Of a stretch of DNA of 64,000 nt, positions 8,783 through 17,462 are shown in pieces; within the stretch, counting starts at the first letter, position 1; the number at the start of each line of letters is the position of its first letter. A model generated the notes under the pieces. It saw only the letters and a list, made by a program, of their open reading frames with translations, ran no database searches and was not told the DNA's origin. Location of the stretch: NCBI RefSeq assembly GCF_000183425.1, contig NC_014759.1:3255001-3319000 (forward strand). Direction: 5' to 3'. Both the position numbers and the translations under genes were made by a program. The stretch comes from Marivirga tractuosa DSM 4126 (GTDB lineage: Bacteria > Bacteroidota > Bacteroidia > Cytophagales > Cyclobacteriaceae).

Positions 8783-10230
8783 TTTTTCAATAAATAGGCA
8801 GGCCTAATTTCATGTGGATTTTTCCAATTTTGGTGTAACTCATACATTGCTGCATTTTCATGCTTTTTTAGATTCGTTAGAAATAGTTGCCAATCGGATT
8901 CTTTTATGTAATAATAATTTACTGCCAATTGGTAAGGTTTTTCATGAAGATAGTATTCATAAAGCCGGTCAAAAGGCAAGTAAGCTATGCGATAAAGTTT
9001 GTCATCTTCTACTTCATATTCCACCTGCCATGGAAGGACATCCACCTGCGTATGATAAGTTATTATTTCGGCCATTGATTTATGGCCAATTATGAGTTCA
9101 GGTATGCTATTTTTCATCCAGTAGGATTCCAGTTTTCCCATCATTTTTGAATAGGTCTTGTAATCCGGATCATGCTTTTCTGGCGTATAAGTTTTCCAGC
9201 TAAAAAAAGAAGAAATAATGATGATGAATGTCAAGCTTTTAACCAGCCATGAATTAAGATTCAGGTTTTTAAAAGATACCAAGAACAACAATGGTAGCAG
9301 TAGCAGCCCAGCATGAAAAAGTCTGTAAGGAATATTGTCGGAGGTCATTTGATAAAAAGGGAACCAAAGGATAATGAAGATAATAATTATCACAAATTGG
9401 AAAGGAGGTATGCTTTGTTTTTTTATCAGCTGCCTGATGAGCTTTCCGATCACAAAGCTGAAAAATAAAATGCTCAAAATCATTTCCATTCTCCACCAAA
9501 TAGAGGTTTTTTCGGTTTCGAACAGGTGAAAAAATGATAAATGAGGCAATTGCAATTGAGTACTTAATAAGGAATTGAAGCGCTCAAAATCATAAAATGA
9601 AATTAGGCCAGGCACAAAATGAAAAATACCCAGACTCAATAAGCCTAAAGTCACTATTCCAATCTTGAGCCTTAGATTTATTTTTTTGTTGAAAATCCAT
9701 AATGCCACGGTGATTAAACCCAAAACGGCTGCCATCCTATGGGCAAAAAAACTCACTATCAATAAGGCAATAATGAAATACCAAGACCTCTTAACTAGGG
9801 CCGTTAAAAGCAAAACATAAACTATAATTCCCAATAGATTTTTAGGCCATTGAGAGGCAAAATAGGTAAGTTCGGGGCTGAAAAGCAGTAAAGCTAATAG
9901 TAGAAGGATATACTCAAAACGAATCTTTAGCTGAATGGCCAATAGATAAAAGGCATACATCAATAGAACCGTCAAACTTGCGGACAGGAATTTAACGGCA
10001 GTCACGGAATCCGTGAAGAACCAATCAGCAACGATAAGGAAGGGATAAAACAGATTCCATTCAGGTGAATGCATTTCTCCCGTGTTCTGAAAAGATGCTA
10101 ATTGAATTAAATAATAGTAAGTGTCCCAGCCATTTGCAAATTCGCTCTGTTGGAGAGCTAACCATCTGAGCACAAATCCTGTAACTAGTAGACCAATCAC
10201 TAAAAGCTTTTGGACCAGCGGTTTATTCAT
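8779..10230 (-). CDS. Polytopic membrane protein, GT-C glycosyltransferase-like
   Basis: About 483 residues with a dozen or so hydrophobic segments spread from residue 8 to about 345, then a soluble C-terminal domain of roughly 130 residues. The first extracytoplasmic loop contains NGWDTYYYL, similar to the DxYYH/D-type acidic motif of GT-C (ArnT/PMT-like) enzymes, which transfer sugars from lipid carriers on the periplasmic side. I choose the ATG at 10230 rather than 10266 because it overlaps the VanX stop by 8 nt in an ATGAATAA arrangement identical to the junction upstream. Donor and acceptor are unknown. Confidence 0.65.
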   Translation of the reverse strand: MNKPLVQKLLVIGLLVTGFVLRWLALQQSEFANGWDTYYYLIQLASFQNTGEMHSPEWNLFYPFLIVADWFFTDSVTAVKFLSASLTVLLMYAFYLLAIQLKIRFEYILLLLALLLFSPELTYFASQWPKNLLGIIVYVLLLTALVKRSWYFIIALLIVSFFAHRMAAVLGLITVALWIFNKKINLRLKIGIVTLGLLSLGIFHFVPGLISFYDFERFNSLLSTQLQLPHLSFFHLFETEKTSIWWRMEMILSILFFSFVIGKLIRQLIKKQSIPPFQFVIIIIFIILWFPFYQMTSDNIPYRLFHAGLLLLPLLFLVSFKNLNLNSWLVKSLTFIIIISSFFSWKTYTPEKHDPDYKTYSKMMGKLESYWMKNSIPELIIGHKSMAEIITYHTQVDVLPWQVEYEVEDDKLYRIAYLPFDRLYEYYLHEKPYQLAVNYYYIKESDWQLFLTNLKKHENAAMYELHQNWKNPHEIRPAYLLKN

Positions 10231-10936
10231 TACAAAGTGCTTGATTTGAAATAGGATAAACTTCACCTATAAAGCTAAAATGCCACCATTCCGTTCTAAT
10301 TCCTTGGAAACCATTAGCCTCCATTACCGAGCGTAGCAATTTCCTATTTTCTTGGACTTGTGCAGGAAGCTGGTCATAATCATAATGTGCTTCTTTTCCA
10401 AAGTAATCAAAGTCAGTGCCCATGTCCAATGCCTTATTGGTTTTGATATTCACTAATGTGATGTCGACCGCATCGCCTCTATTGTGGATAGATCCACTCT
10501 TCGGATTGGCTACATATCTGGCATCGGGCATTACTTCCCACATTTTGTACTGCACTGCCCTTGGTCTGAAGCAATCGTAAAATTGGATCTTATAACCTTT
10601 TTTGACAAATTCCTTATTAGCTTGAATCAAAGCCTTCACCGTTCGTGCTCTAAGCCAGCAATTAGCGCAGTCATATACTTTTTGCCCTAAGAAATTATTG
10701 TCTGTAGCATAGCGCATATCATATTGAAATGAATCACTCACCTTGCGTAAATTAACAAATGCCGAGTCAGCCAATTCTTCGATGGCTATAAGATTTTGAA
10801 CTTTATCTTTAACAGTGCTTTCTTCCTTTTGACTGGAGATATTCTGATTATTAGTATCTCCTTCTTTTTTCTTTTCTTGCTGACAGCTCAGCAAGAATAA
10901 AGCAGAAGTAAATAGTATGGTAATGATTTTATTCAT
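10223..10936 (-). CDS. D-alanyl-D-alanine dipeptidase, VanX/DdpX family lipoprotein
   Basis: Zinc dipeptidase of the M15D family, predicted to cleave D-Ala-D-Ala in the periplasm. Taking the ATG at 10936 gives a lipoprotein signal with lipobox LLSCQ (Cys18) and 237 residues. Zinc ligands and catalytic base are intact: SIHNRGDAVD (His151, Asp158) and EWWHF (Glu216, His219); CFRP near 122-125 matches the conserved Arg region. An upstream ATG at 10993 would bury the signal peptide and is unlikely. The start overlaps the stop of the discoidin-like gene by 8 nt. Lipid anchoring differs from the cytoplasmic VanX of resistance operons and suggests recycling or scavenging of wall peptides. Confidence 0.9.
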   Translation of the reverse strand: MNKIITILFTSALFLLSCQQEKKKEGDTNNQNISSQKEESTVKDKVQNLIAIEELADSAFVNLRKVSDSFQYDMRYATDNNFLGQKVYDCANCWLRARTVKALIQANKEFVKKGYKIQFYDCFRPRAVQYKMWEVMPDARYVANPKSGSIHNRGDAVDITLVNIKTNKALDMGTDFDYFGKEAHYDYDQLPAQVQENRKLLRSVMEANGFQGIRTEWWHFSFIGEVYPISNQALCNE

Positions 10937-12476
10937 TTGATTCTCGTACAATTTCATGGTTTTGAATGAACTTTTCTCCCTCAATCTTATCATTTGTAAA
11001 AGTTACAAAATCCTGAAATATTTGTATGTAGGAATCCTCTGATGACCCGGCATAATAATCTATGGTTCTGGAAATATTCATTAATTTTCCAAACACTCTG
11101 ATTACCGCTTTATCGGGTCCTAATTCCTTTATCTCCCAATTCCCATCTGAGATCGTTTCTTTTAAAACTTCATCTCCTTCTCTTTCCTTATAGTAGGAAA
11201 CAAATGTATAGTCGGATCTGAGAATGAAAGTACTACTGTAGCCATCCATTTCCCCATACCAAAAATCAACGGCATTGTCTAAGTAGTTTTGAAGCACTGT
11301 GTTTTTAGATTTTTTAATTAGTTCCCTTTTCAAATTTTCTTGCGCTTGATTCGAAACCACCATTAAATTGTCCCCTTGTAAAAATTTTAGCTCGCTTATC
11401 ACTAAGTCTTCATAAGCAGTACCCTTGAAGCCACTATTAATGGTCATTGTGATATTTTTCCCATTTAGAGGTTGTTGGAAGTTAATGTACTGCTCGTCCA
11501 TTTTATCTTCCAGCTTGAGGATGTTCGTATTGCCTTTTTCATCTTCTATTTTCAATTCCTTCACTCTTGCGTTTGCCTTAAAGTGGCTCTCAGAACGCTG
11601 GAAGCCATTATTGACTAATATCCCCGTGATTTCAGTTTCTGAGTCAAGGTTTACATTTATAGTTTCTCCAATTCCTAAACCTGGAGCACCTTCTACCCAG
11701 GCAAATTCTTTATGGGAATCCATTAGGTTTTGTACGCCATAAGCCTCATTTGGTGAAAGTGTAGAACTGGCAGTGAAACTACCAGGCAGTATTTGAGGAG
11801 CTTTTAAATTTAATCGATTTCCACCATGCATCATTTGAATTTCTGTTATGCCAATGGATTTATTTTTATCGAAAAATGAAGACCTCATGTATTCTCCATC
11901 GAATTTATCGGTTCTGCTAATATCCGATAGCCGCTCAAATTTAATATACAAGGAAAGTATGTTTTCAGCTTCCAACTCGATGAATTCATTATTTAGACTA
12001 TGGATTCCTTCTTTACTTCCATTTGTGTAGATTTCTACTGCCTCCAACTTCGCAAAATTACCACCACTTTTTTGATTGATTTTCAAAAAATTAATTGCTG
12101 TTGGCTCTTTAAAGTAAAGCATAATGCCTTCATAAGGTCCTGCGCCCTTCATACTCTCCCAAAATGTGGTTGGTTTTCCATCAAATAAGTTCGCATATGA
12201 ATACTGGTTGTGTGGCATTTTAGTGGAAGTCACATAGACACCTTTTAAATTCACATCAATACTTTTGTTTTTTGTTGGATCATCGAAAGGAGAAGACACT
12301 TCGGCTTCCATTTCTTCAGGAGCTTCCCCCATCGGTTCTTCGGTGGCTTCCATCACTTCTTCAGTTTCGCTGGCACTTTCATTTTGAGCGTCTGATTTGC
12401 TTGAAGAATTACAGGAATACAAATAAATACTAATGACTACAAGTGAAAATGTAAAATATAATTGATTGCATTTCAT
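10929..12476 (-). CDS. Discoidin-like (F5/8 type C, NADase-type glycan-binding) lipoprotein, 515 aa
   Basis: Signal peptide with lipobox LYSCNSS (Cys22), then an acidic Glu-rich linker (residues 35-65). Two stretches resemble galactose-binding-like jelly rolls: ANLFDGKPTTFWE (about 108-120) with INFLKINQKSG, and VQNLMDSHKEFAWVEG (about 248-263) with ITGILVNNGFQRS, both typical of discoidin-like domains of the NADase-type glycan-binding class. The C-terminal 120 residues (FWYGEMDGYSSTFILRSDYTFVSYY) look like a separate beta domain. First gene of the cassette with the VanX-like dipeptidase and GT-C-like protein; motif C lies 76 nt upstream. Confidence 0.75.
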   Translation of the reverse strand: MKCNQLYFTFSLVVISIYLYSCNSSSKSDAQNESASETEEVMEATEEPMGEAPEEMEAEVSSPFDDPTKNKSIDVNLKGVYVTSTKMPHNQYSYANLFDGKPTTFWESMKGAGPYEGIMLYFKEPTAINFLKINQKSGGNFAKLEAVEIYTNGSKEGIHSLNNEFIELEAENILSLYIKFERLSDISRTDKFDGEYMRSSFFDKNKSIGITEIQMMHGGNRLNLKAPQILPGSFTASSTLSPNEAYGVQNLMDSHKEFAWVEGAPGLGIGETINVNLDSETEITGILVNNGFQRSESHFKANARVKELKIEDEKGNTNILKLEDKMDEQYINFQQPLNGKNITMTINSGFKGTAYEDLVISELKFLQGDNLMVVSNQAQENLKRELIKKSKNTVLQNYLDNAVDFWYGEMDGYSSTFILRSDYTFVSYYKEREGDEVLKETISDGNWEIKELGPDKAVIRVFGKLMNISRTIDYYAGSSEDSYIQIFQDFVTFTNDKIEGEKFIQNHEIVRESNE

Positions 12477-12552
12477 GAGCTTGATGTTTAAACGGAATAA
12501 AATATTTCAGAAAGAAAAATTACAGAATATCTATTGAAGAAGCGTTTATTTT

Positions 12553-12584
12553 CTTGTAAACGACTATTATTTTTTATAAACAGC
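12553..12584 (-). promoter_or_regulatory. Tandem operator-like motif C (candidate LytTR site)
   Basis: CTTGTAAACGAC at 12553-12564 and TTTATAAACAGC at 12573-12584, starts 20 bp apart as in motifs A and B. It is 76 nt upstream of the discoidin-like lipoprotein start and 4 nt beyond the stop of the LytTR regulator gene, so it most likely controls the three-gene cassette. Confidence 0.58.
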
Positions 12585-12588
12585 ATTA

Positions 12589-13299
12589 TTATGATAATTT
12601 ATTAATGATTTCCCGAACTGAGCTTTTATAATTTCTTCCAATTGGTATGGCACATCCATCAATGTATAAATTTTGTGTATCTACACTTGCTATTTTTCTG
12701 CTGTTGACTAAATAGGAGCGATGAACTCTTATGAAATGTTCAAACTGTAGTTCTTGCGCACAATTTGTCAAATTTTTGGATATCAGATATTCTTTATCAG
12801 AAGTAATAATCCTACAATAACTTCCCTCCGCTTTGATAAAAAGGATATCAACCTCCATTACTTTGGCATATTCACTGTTGGTTTTAATAAAGAATGCTTT
12901 GTTATTAATGTCCTTCGATTTCAGTTTAGTAAAATTATAGAAAGCCAATTCTAATGAATTGATCAGGTCTCCCTCACGAAAAGGCTTTGTTAAAAATACA
13001 GAAGGATTAGTACTATAAGCTCTTTTTTTAGTTTGGAAATCAGAGTTTGCAGTTAGAAATACTACTGGAAAAATATCGTATTCTTGCTGTAAAGATTCTA
13101 CGAGATCAATACCATCTTTGTCTCCATTCAAATTGATATCAACCAGTAAAACATCTGGATTTGTATTTTGATAAGCTGAAAGTCCTTCTTCAAATGATTT
13201 TGCAGCTTGAGATACATGAAATCCATTAGAAATTAAAATCTCTTTTAAATCTAAAGAAGTAATGGGGTCGTCTTCTATGATCAGTACCTTGATTGTCAA
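12589..13299 (-). CDS. LytTR-family response regulator
   Basis: 236 residues: receiver domain 1-120 with acidic pocket Glu9-Asp10-Asp11, phospho-acceptor Asp54 (VLLVDINLNG) and Lys near LTKPF; LytTR DNA-binding domain about 135-236 containing FIKAEGSYCRIIT, LEFEHFIRVHRSYLVN-type core (HFIRVHRSYLVNSRKI) and IPIGRNYK. LytTR regulators bind pairs of direct repeats about two helical turns apart. The gene lies downstream of the histidine kinase and TIGR02206-type gene on the same strand. I infer that it recognises the 20-bp-spaced motifs A, B and C. Confidence 0.93.
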   Translation of the reverse strand: MTIKVLIIEDDPITSLDLKEILISNGFHVSQAAKSFEEGLSAYQNTNPDVLLVDINLNGDKDGIDLVESLQQEYDIFPVVFLTANSDFQTKKRAYSTNPSVFLTKPFREGDLINSLELAFYNFTKLKSKDINNKAFFIKTNSEYAKVMEVDILFIKAEGSYCRIITSDKEYLISKNLTNCAQELQFEHFIRVHRSYLVNSRKIASVDTQNLYIDGCAIPIGRNYKSSVREIINKLS

Positions 13300-13448
13300 A
13301 ATTGGCTAAATTTCTAGTTACTAAATATAGCAATATTTATATAAAAAGCTTTTTTAGTGCCTAGAGAATTTTTCAGTAAGTGTGATTGAAGCACCAATAG
13401 ACAGCTTAAATGATAGATAAACTGCATCTTTAGATGTTATTTAAACTT

Positions 13449-14177
13449 TCAGTTTAGGTTCTTAATTTTCTGTTTGATAAAGAAAGGTAAATAAAAAATT
13501 AAGAAATACGGAATTAAAATAATATCCATCCAAATAATGTAATAGGGCCATCCACCCAGTAAATCAAGAAAAGATGCATTATGCGGTTTGGTATTCAAAA
13601 ATAAGTAATTGGAGTCTAGAAATACATTAAGAAGAAAAGAAAAAAGAACATGAGCTTGCACGAATAGAAAGGCCCAAAAAACTCCTTTAAAGCTTGGTCT
13701 TCTTTTAAATATGGTAATTTCGTAAAGGATGAAAATAATCAAGCCAGCATGGACTGACCAAAATTTAATATATTCATAATGGGGGAAGCTCATTTTTAGT
13801 CCAGGCGTTATAATAGCTTGGATTGCCCCACCAATAATGATGTAGTAAATAATATTAAATAGAAGAGAGTTTCGCTTAAATATGAATACGTAAAGCGGCA
13901 ACAATAGTGCGATGAAATTGCAAAACACTAAAGGTAAGTCTTTATCTATTTCAAATCTCCCTAAATTGATTTCAAAAACACCCCATATAATTACAGTGCT
14001 TGAAATGTAAATGGATAAAAGTTTGAGACAGTTTTTCTGGAAGTCGATCTTCTGTTTCTTTGCAAAGAAAATCAAAATAACACCTATTAAAATGGCGAAA
14101 ATAACACTTACCAAATGTTCCGTTCCAAACATTTTGAAGGACTCTTCTGCATGGTATATTGATTTTAAAAATTCCAT
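13449..14177 (-). CDS. TIGR02206 (YwaF)-family integral membrane protein
   Basis: 242 residues with about seven hydrophobic helices. FGTEHLVSVIFA near the N-terminus, the central LPLVFCNFIALLLPLY and the C-terminal FLDLLGGWPYYIIWMDII are characteristic of the TIGR02206/YwaF family, whose function is unknown. It is sandwiched between the histidine kinase gene (29 nt upstream) and the LytTR regulator gene (149 nt downstream), all on the minus strand, so it may act as an accessory or sensing component of this two-component system; that is inference from position only. Confidence 0.8.
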   Translation of the reverse strand: MEFLKSIYHAEESFKMFGTEHLVSVIFAILIGVILIFFAKKQKIDFQKNCLKLLSIYISSTVIIWGVFEINLGRFEIDKDLPLVFCNFIALLLPLYVFIFKRNSLLFNIIYYIIIGGAIQAIITPGLKMSFPHYEYIKFWSVHAGLIIFILYEITIFKRRPSFKGVFWAFLFVQAHVLFSFLLNVFLDSNYLFLNTKPHNASFLDLLGGWPYYIIWMDIILIPYFLIFYLPFFIKQKIKNLN

Positions 14178-14206
14178 AACATATAAGTTTTCAGAATAGC
14201 GATTTT

Positions 14207-15964
14207 CTACATTTTCATCTCAATCTGAACAGCAAAACCATTTTCATCTTGATCAAAACTAAATTGACCTTCATTTTTCTCTACAATTGCTTGGATAATA
14301 CTAAAACCTAGACCAGTCTTATCGACATTAGATGGCGTATTTTTTCCATTGTCTCGAATGTTCATTTTTATAGATGAATCTTTTTCTGAAATATCAATTT
14401 TCAATTCAGGGTTATTATGATTTTCAAAGCCGTATTTAATGCAATTGGTAGTCAGTTCGTTTAATATCAGACCGATATAAATGGCTTTTTCAAAATGAAT
14501 TTTGATTTTCGGTATTTCAAGAAACAATTGAATTTCTTTTCCATTATGAATATTGATAATAAGCATTTGAATTAAATTCTTAATATATTCATCTAATTGG
14601 ATATCCATAAAATCTTCGTGATGATATAAATGTTCATGAATGAGAGCAATGGATTTAACCTTATTTTTAGTGGAAGCAAGCATTTGTTGCATTTGAACGG
14701 ACTTCATCCTTCTCTCCTGCATGTTCATAAGGCTGATAATAACCTGCAGATTGTTTTTAACTCGGTGATGAACTTCCTTTAAAAGCATTTCATTTTCCTC
14801 TGTCCTTTTCAGTAAACTTTTGGTTCTTTCATTTACTTGCTTCTCCAACTTGGATGTATATTCTTTTTGGAGGCTCTCATTCAATTTTAGTTGTTTGATT
14901 AATTCTTTACTTGATGCGCTATGGTTTTTTTGAATTTGGTCTACCCTTACTCCTAAACCAAGGGAAAGAATAAATACTTCCAATATAAGTCCTGCCTGTA
15001 TTACATAATTAATATTGTCCATTGATTGGGAAGTGGAATACAACTGACCTCCTAAAGATGCAATTAGCAGGATAAATACCCCTACCAAATAATAGTTTTT
15101 AATTTTGTTTTTAATTTTTGTAATCCTAAAAAGCGCAGCACCTATTAATATAAATTCTATGGTGATTGTAGGGATTTTATAGAAATAGGAATGTTGAACA
15201 TCAAATCTAAAAACATAAAGCAGAGTGGACAGAGCAAATAGAAAAAACATATAGTAGATTCCCCATTTAATAACTTTATAAGCTTTGAATTCAACAGATT
15301 TCAGGTTGAAATATTCAATAGTAAAAAGCGCATAGAATAAAGTGATTGTGAAAGGGAATAACCAAAACCACATTGGGGAAATTTTATTGAAAATGGGTAT
15401 AGCACTTCCTAATAAGCCATATTGATAGGCAAAGAACCACATTATAGAAAATAAGTAGAGACCGTAGTAAATATATACTTTGTCACGGCTTTGGAAGTAA
15501 AAGAAGATTGAAATAAGAATTAGAAATATTAATATGGATTGAAAGCAAGCTTGCACAATGTCCTTTTTGGTTTTCGTTTCCATAAATTCAAATAAATCAA
15601 ATTTAGTTATTTGAGATATTCCAGCAGATTTCTCATCGGTAAAGGGGTAGTAAATGTAAAAGGTGCTAATAGTGTCTTTGGAATCTACTATTATGTGGTT
15701 TCCTTTTTTCAGATATTCACCCTCATGATTGTAGAAAATCAGGTTTCTCATATACCATTTTCCACCTTGAATAACAAAGGGCTTTTCTTCTGCTGATGAG
15801 ATTTCAATTTTCACCCAATAGGATTCACCAATTTCAGGATTGAAATCATTTGGTAATGGTAAGAAATTCTCTGGAATAGAATCTTTATTCCCCGCAGCAT
15901 ATTGCAGTTGAAGTGTATTTTCAAATTGCAATGTGAGGAACGATATGAGTAAAATGCAATTCAT
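14207..15964 (-). CDS. 7TMR-DISM sensor histidine kinase (HisKA_2 type)
   Basis: 585 residues. A short N-terminal export signal is followed by an extracytoplasmic beta domain (about 25-125, 7TMR-DISMED2-like), seven membrane helices (about 138-340, 7TMR-DISM), a coiled coil (345-390), and a kinase core. EVHHRVKNNLQ with phospho-acceptor His400 identifies the HisKA_2 class, followed by the N-box LNELTTNCIKYGF and the G-box TGLGFSIIQAIV. The extracellular domain type usually binds carbohydrates. Same-strand order with the TIGR02206 protein and LytTR regulator suggests one signalling unit. A perfect 8-bp hairpin lies just upstream at 15976-16000. Confidence 0.92.
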   Translation of the reverse strand: MNCILLISFLTLQFENTLQLQYAAGNKDSIPENFLPLPNDFNPEIGESYWVKIEISSAEEKPFVIQGGKWYMRNLIFYNHEGEYLKKGNHIIVDSKDTISTFYIYYPFTDEKSAGISQITKFDLFEFMETKTKKDIVQACFQSILIFLILISIFFYFQSRDKVYIYYGLYLFSIMWFFAYQYGLLGSAIPIFNKISPMWFWLFPFTITLFYALFTIEYFNLKSVEFKAYKVIKWGIYYMFFLFALSTLLYVFRFDVQHSYFYKIPTITIEFILIGAALFRITKIKNKIKNYYLVGVFILLIASLGGQLYSTSQSMDNINYVIQAGLILEVFILSLGLGVRVDQIQKNHSASSKELIKQLKLNESLQKEYTSKLEKQVNERTKSLLKRTEENEMLLKEVHHRVKNNLQVIISLMNMQERRMKSVQMQQMLASTKNKVKSIALIHEHLYHHEDFMDIQLDEYIKNLIQMLIINIHNGKEIQLFLEIPKIKIHFEKAIYIGLILNELTTNCIKYGFENHNNPELKIDISEKDSSIKMNIRDNGKNTPSNVDKTGLGFSIIQAIVEKNEGQFSFDQDENGFAVQIEMKM

Positions 15965-15975
15965 TTTTAATCAAT

Positions 15976-16000
15976 ATTGAGTCAATTAGAAAGACTCAAT
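15976..16000. repeat. Inverted repeat upstream of histidine kinase
   Basis: ATTGAGTC (15976-15983) and GACTCAAT (15993-16000) form a perfect 8-bp stem with a 9-nt loop, 11 nt before the kinase start. It could be a leader hairpin or a dyad operator; nothing decides between these. Confidence 0.4.
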
Positions 16001-16179
16001 TGATTATTATGATTGAAATGAGGTTGTTTTATATTCTGATTCACTCAATCATCGATTTAATTATATACAAACGAATATAACTAAAGTCTTATTAAAATAA
16101 AGGGTTTTAGGAAATAAAATGGCTCACATATTATTTCGATTTAGTTGGTAATTACTCTCCAAAAATAAGGTGAATGTAA

Positions 16180-17388
16180 TTATTGCCCATCCACATATCC
16201 TTGCAAATAGCTGTATCTTTCAGTCAGCTTGCCATTTTCAGCAATAGTAGCATTTTTTATCACATCCTCTTTATCCTCACCTAATAAGTGTGGTAAAACA
16301 TTGTCAATCATTTCTTGTCCAAAGCTTTCGGAAGCATCTCTTGGAAGTTCACAAGGTAAATTGTCTACAGCCATAACTGTAATGTTACTTTCTTCACTAA
16401 ATTCAGGCTCAATAGTGTCAGTAGTAGGATTATAGTCATAAACAGGATCATCAACTGTCGCAGGCTTTTTTGTGCTTGGAATAGATCCTTCAATGTCACA
16501 AGTAACGTCCCCAATGATTCTTGTTTTAAATTCAGGACTGACAGCGTCTTCTTTGGTAAATAGAACAGGAGCACGAGGATCCCAAAAAGCACCGGCAATT
16601 AACATATCAGCTACTTTAGCATATTTTAGGAAATCCCCTTCGTAAAGCCCTGGATTTTCATAAAATTCATCTCTATTAAAAGCACCACCATCTTTTTTCT
16701 TGTGATAAGTATGACTGCTTAACTGTGCAAAGACGGGTCTGTCAAATCGTTCATTCAAGAATTCATGAGGGGAAACTTGCAAAATATTCATGCCATACAT
16801 TACTTCCATGGCTCCCTTTGCAACTCTGCCACCACCAGTAATAGCAATTTTTATAGCGGGTAATTCTACCTTTTCAAATTCAGTTTTCATATCAGCTAAA
16901 TCATAGCATTCATGAGCTCTTCTGATATTAAATAGATTATAACGCTGACCAAATGTCCATATCGTATTGTAAGCCCCTACGATTCCTGCAAATCGCCCAA
17001 AAGCAACAATCCTTTGATTCGTTTTGGAGTCGAGCAAGCATTCATAATCCACAAGCTTGATTTTTTTCTTCAGAATAGTTTGCAAAAGCTCACGGTTATA
17101 TTCTTGCTCTTTTATGGTATGAGAAAAAAAGAAGTAGGTTTTTTCTGCTATTAATTTTTCCATCGGAACCTCCTTTACCCCTAATAGAATATCACTATTA
17201 CTGATGTCATCGACCATTTCAATTCCGTGTTGTGAATATTCTTCAGGTAGGAAAACCCTAACATCACTTTTTTGAACTTTTACATCTACACCAAATTGAT
17301 TAGCCACCATTTGGCATTGAGCTGGGGTTAGAGGCGAACGCTTGTCAACGGGTATTTTATCCTCTCTAATGATTCCTACTTTTAACAT
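16180..17388 (-). CDS. Saccharopine/alanine dehydrogenase-like NAD(P)-dependent oxidoreductase
   Basis: 402 residues with the alanine dehydrogenase/PNT N-terminal domain (VGIIREDKIPVDKRSPLTP, 4-22) and a Rossmann domain with KIAITGGGRVAKGAMEV (about 179-195). The pattern, including FFSHTIKEQEYN and LVDYECL, is closer to lysine-type saccharopine dehydrogenases than to true alanine dehydrogenases or proton-pumping transhydrogenase. The likely reaction is NAD(P)-dependent oxidative deamination or saccharopine cleavage in lysine metabolism, but I cannot fix the substrate. It is a monocistronic-looking minus-strand gene preceded by the deoxynucleoside kinase gene. Confidence 0.75.
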   Translation of the reverse strand: MLKVGIIREDKIPVDKRSPLTPAQCQMVANQFGVDVKVQKSDVRVFLPEEYSQHGIEMVDDISNSDILLGVKEVPMEKLIAEKTYFFFSHTIKEQEYNRELLQTILKKKIKLVDYECLLDSKTNQRIVAFGRFAGIVGAYNTIWTFGQRYNLFNIRRAHECYDLADMKTEFEKVELPAIKIAITGGGRVAKGAMEVMYGMNILQVSPHEFLNERFDRPVFAQLSSHTYHKKKDGGAFNRDEFYENPGLYEGDFLKYAKVADMLIAGAFWDPRAPVLFTKEDAVSPEFKTRIIGDVTCDIEGSIPSTKKPATVDDPVYDYNPTTDTIEPEFSEESNITVMAVDNLPCELPRDASESFGQEMIDNVLPHLLGEDKEDVIKNATIAENGKLTERYSYLQGYVDGQ

Positions 17389-17462
17389 AAAAATGTAATA
17401 ATTACTTATGGATTAATCCTTAAAGGTATTAAAAATAGTGGAGGTAACATGATAAAAAAAGC

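Noticed and set aside
10223..10936. Vancomycin-resistance (vanHAX) cluster
   Set aside because: There is no vanH or vanA ligase, the VanX-like protein is an exported lipoprotein, and VanW is separate and convergent; this is not a resistance operon.
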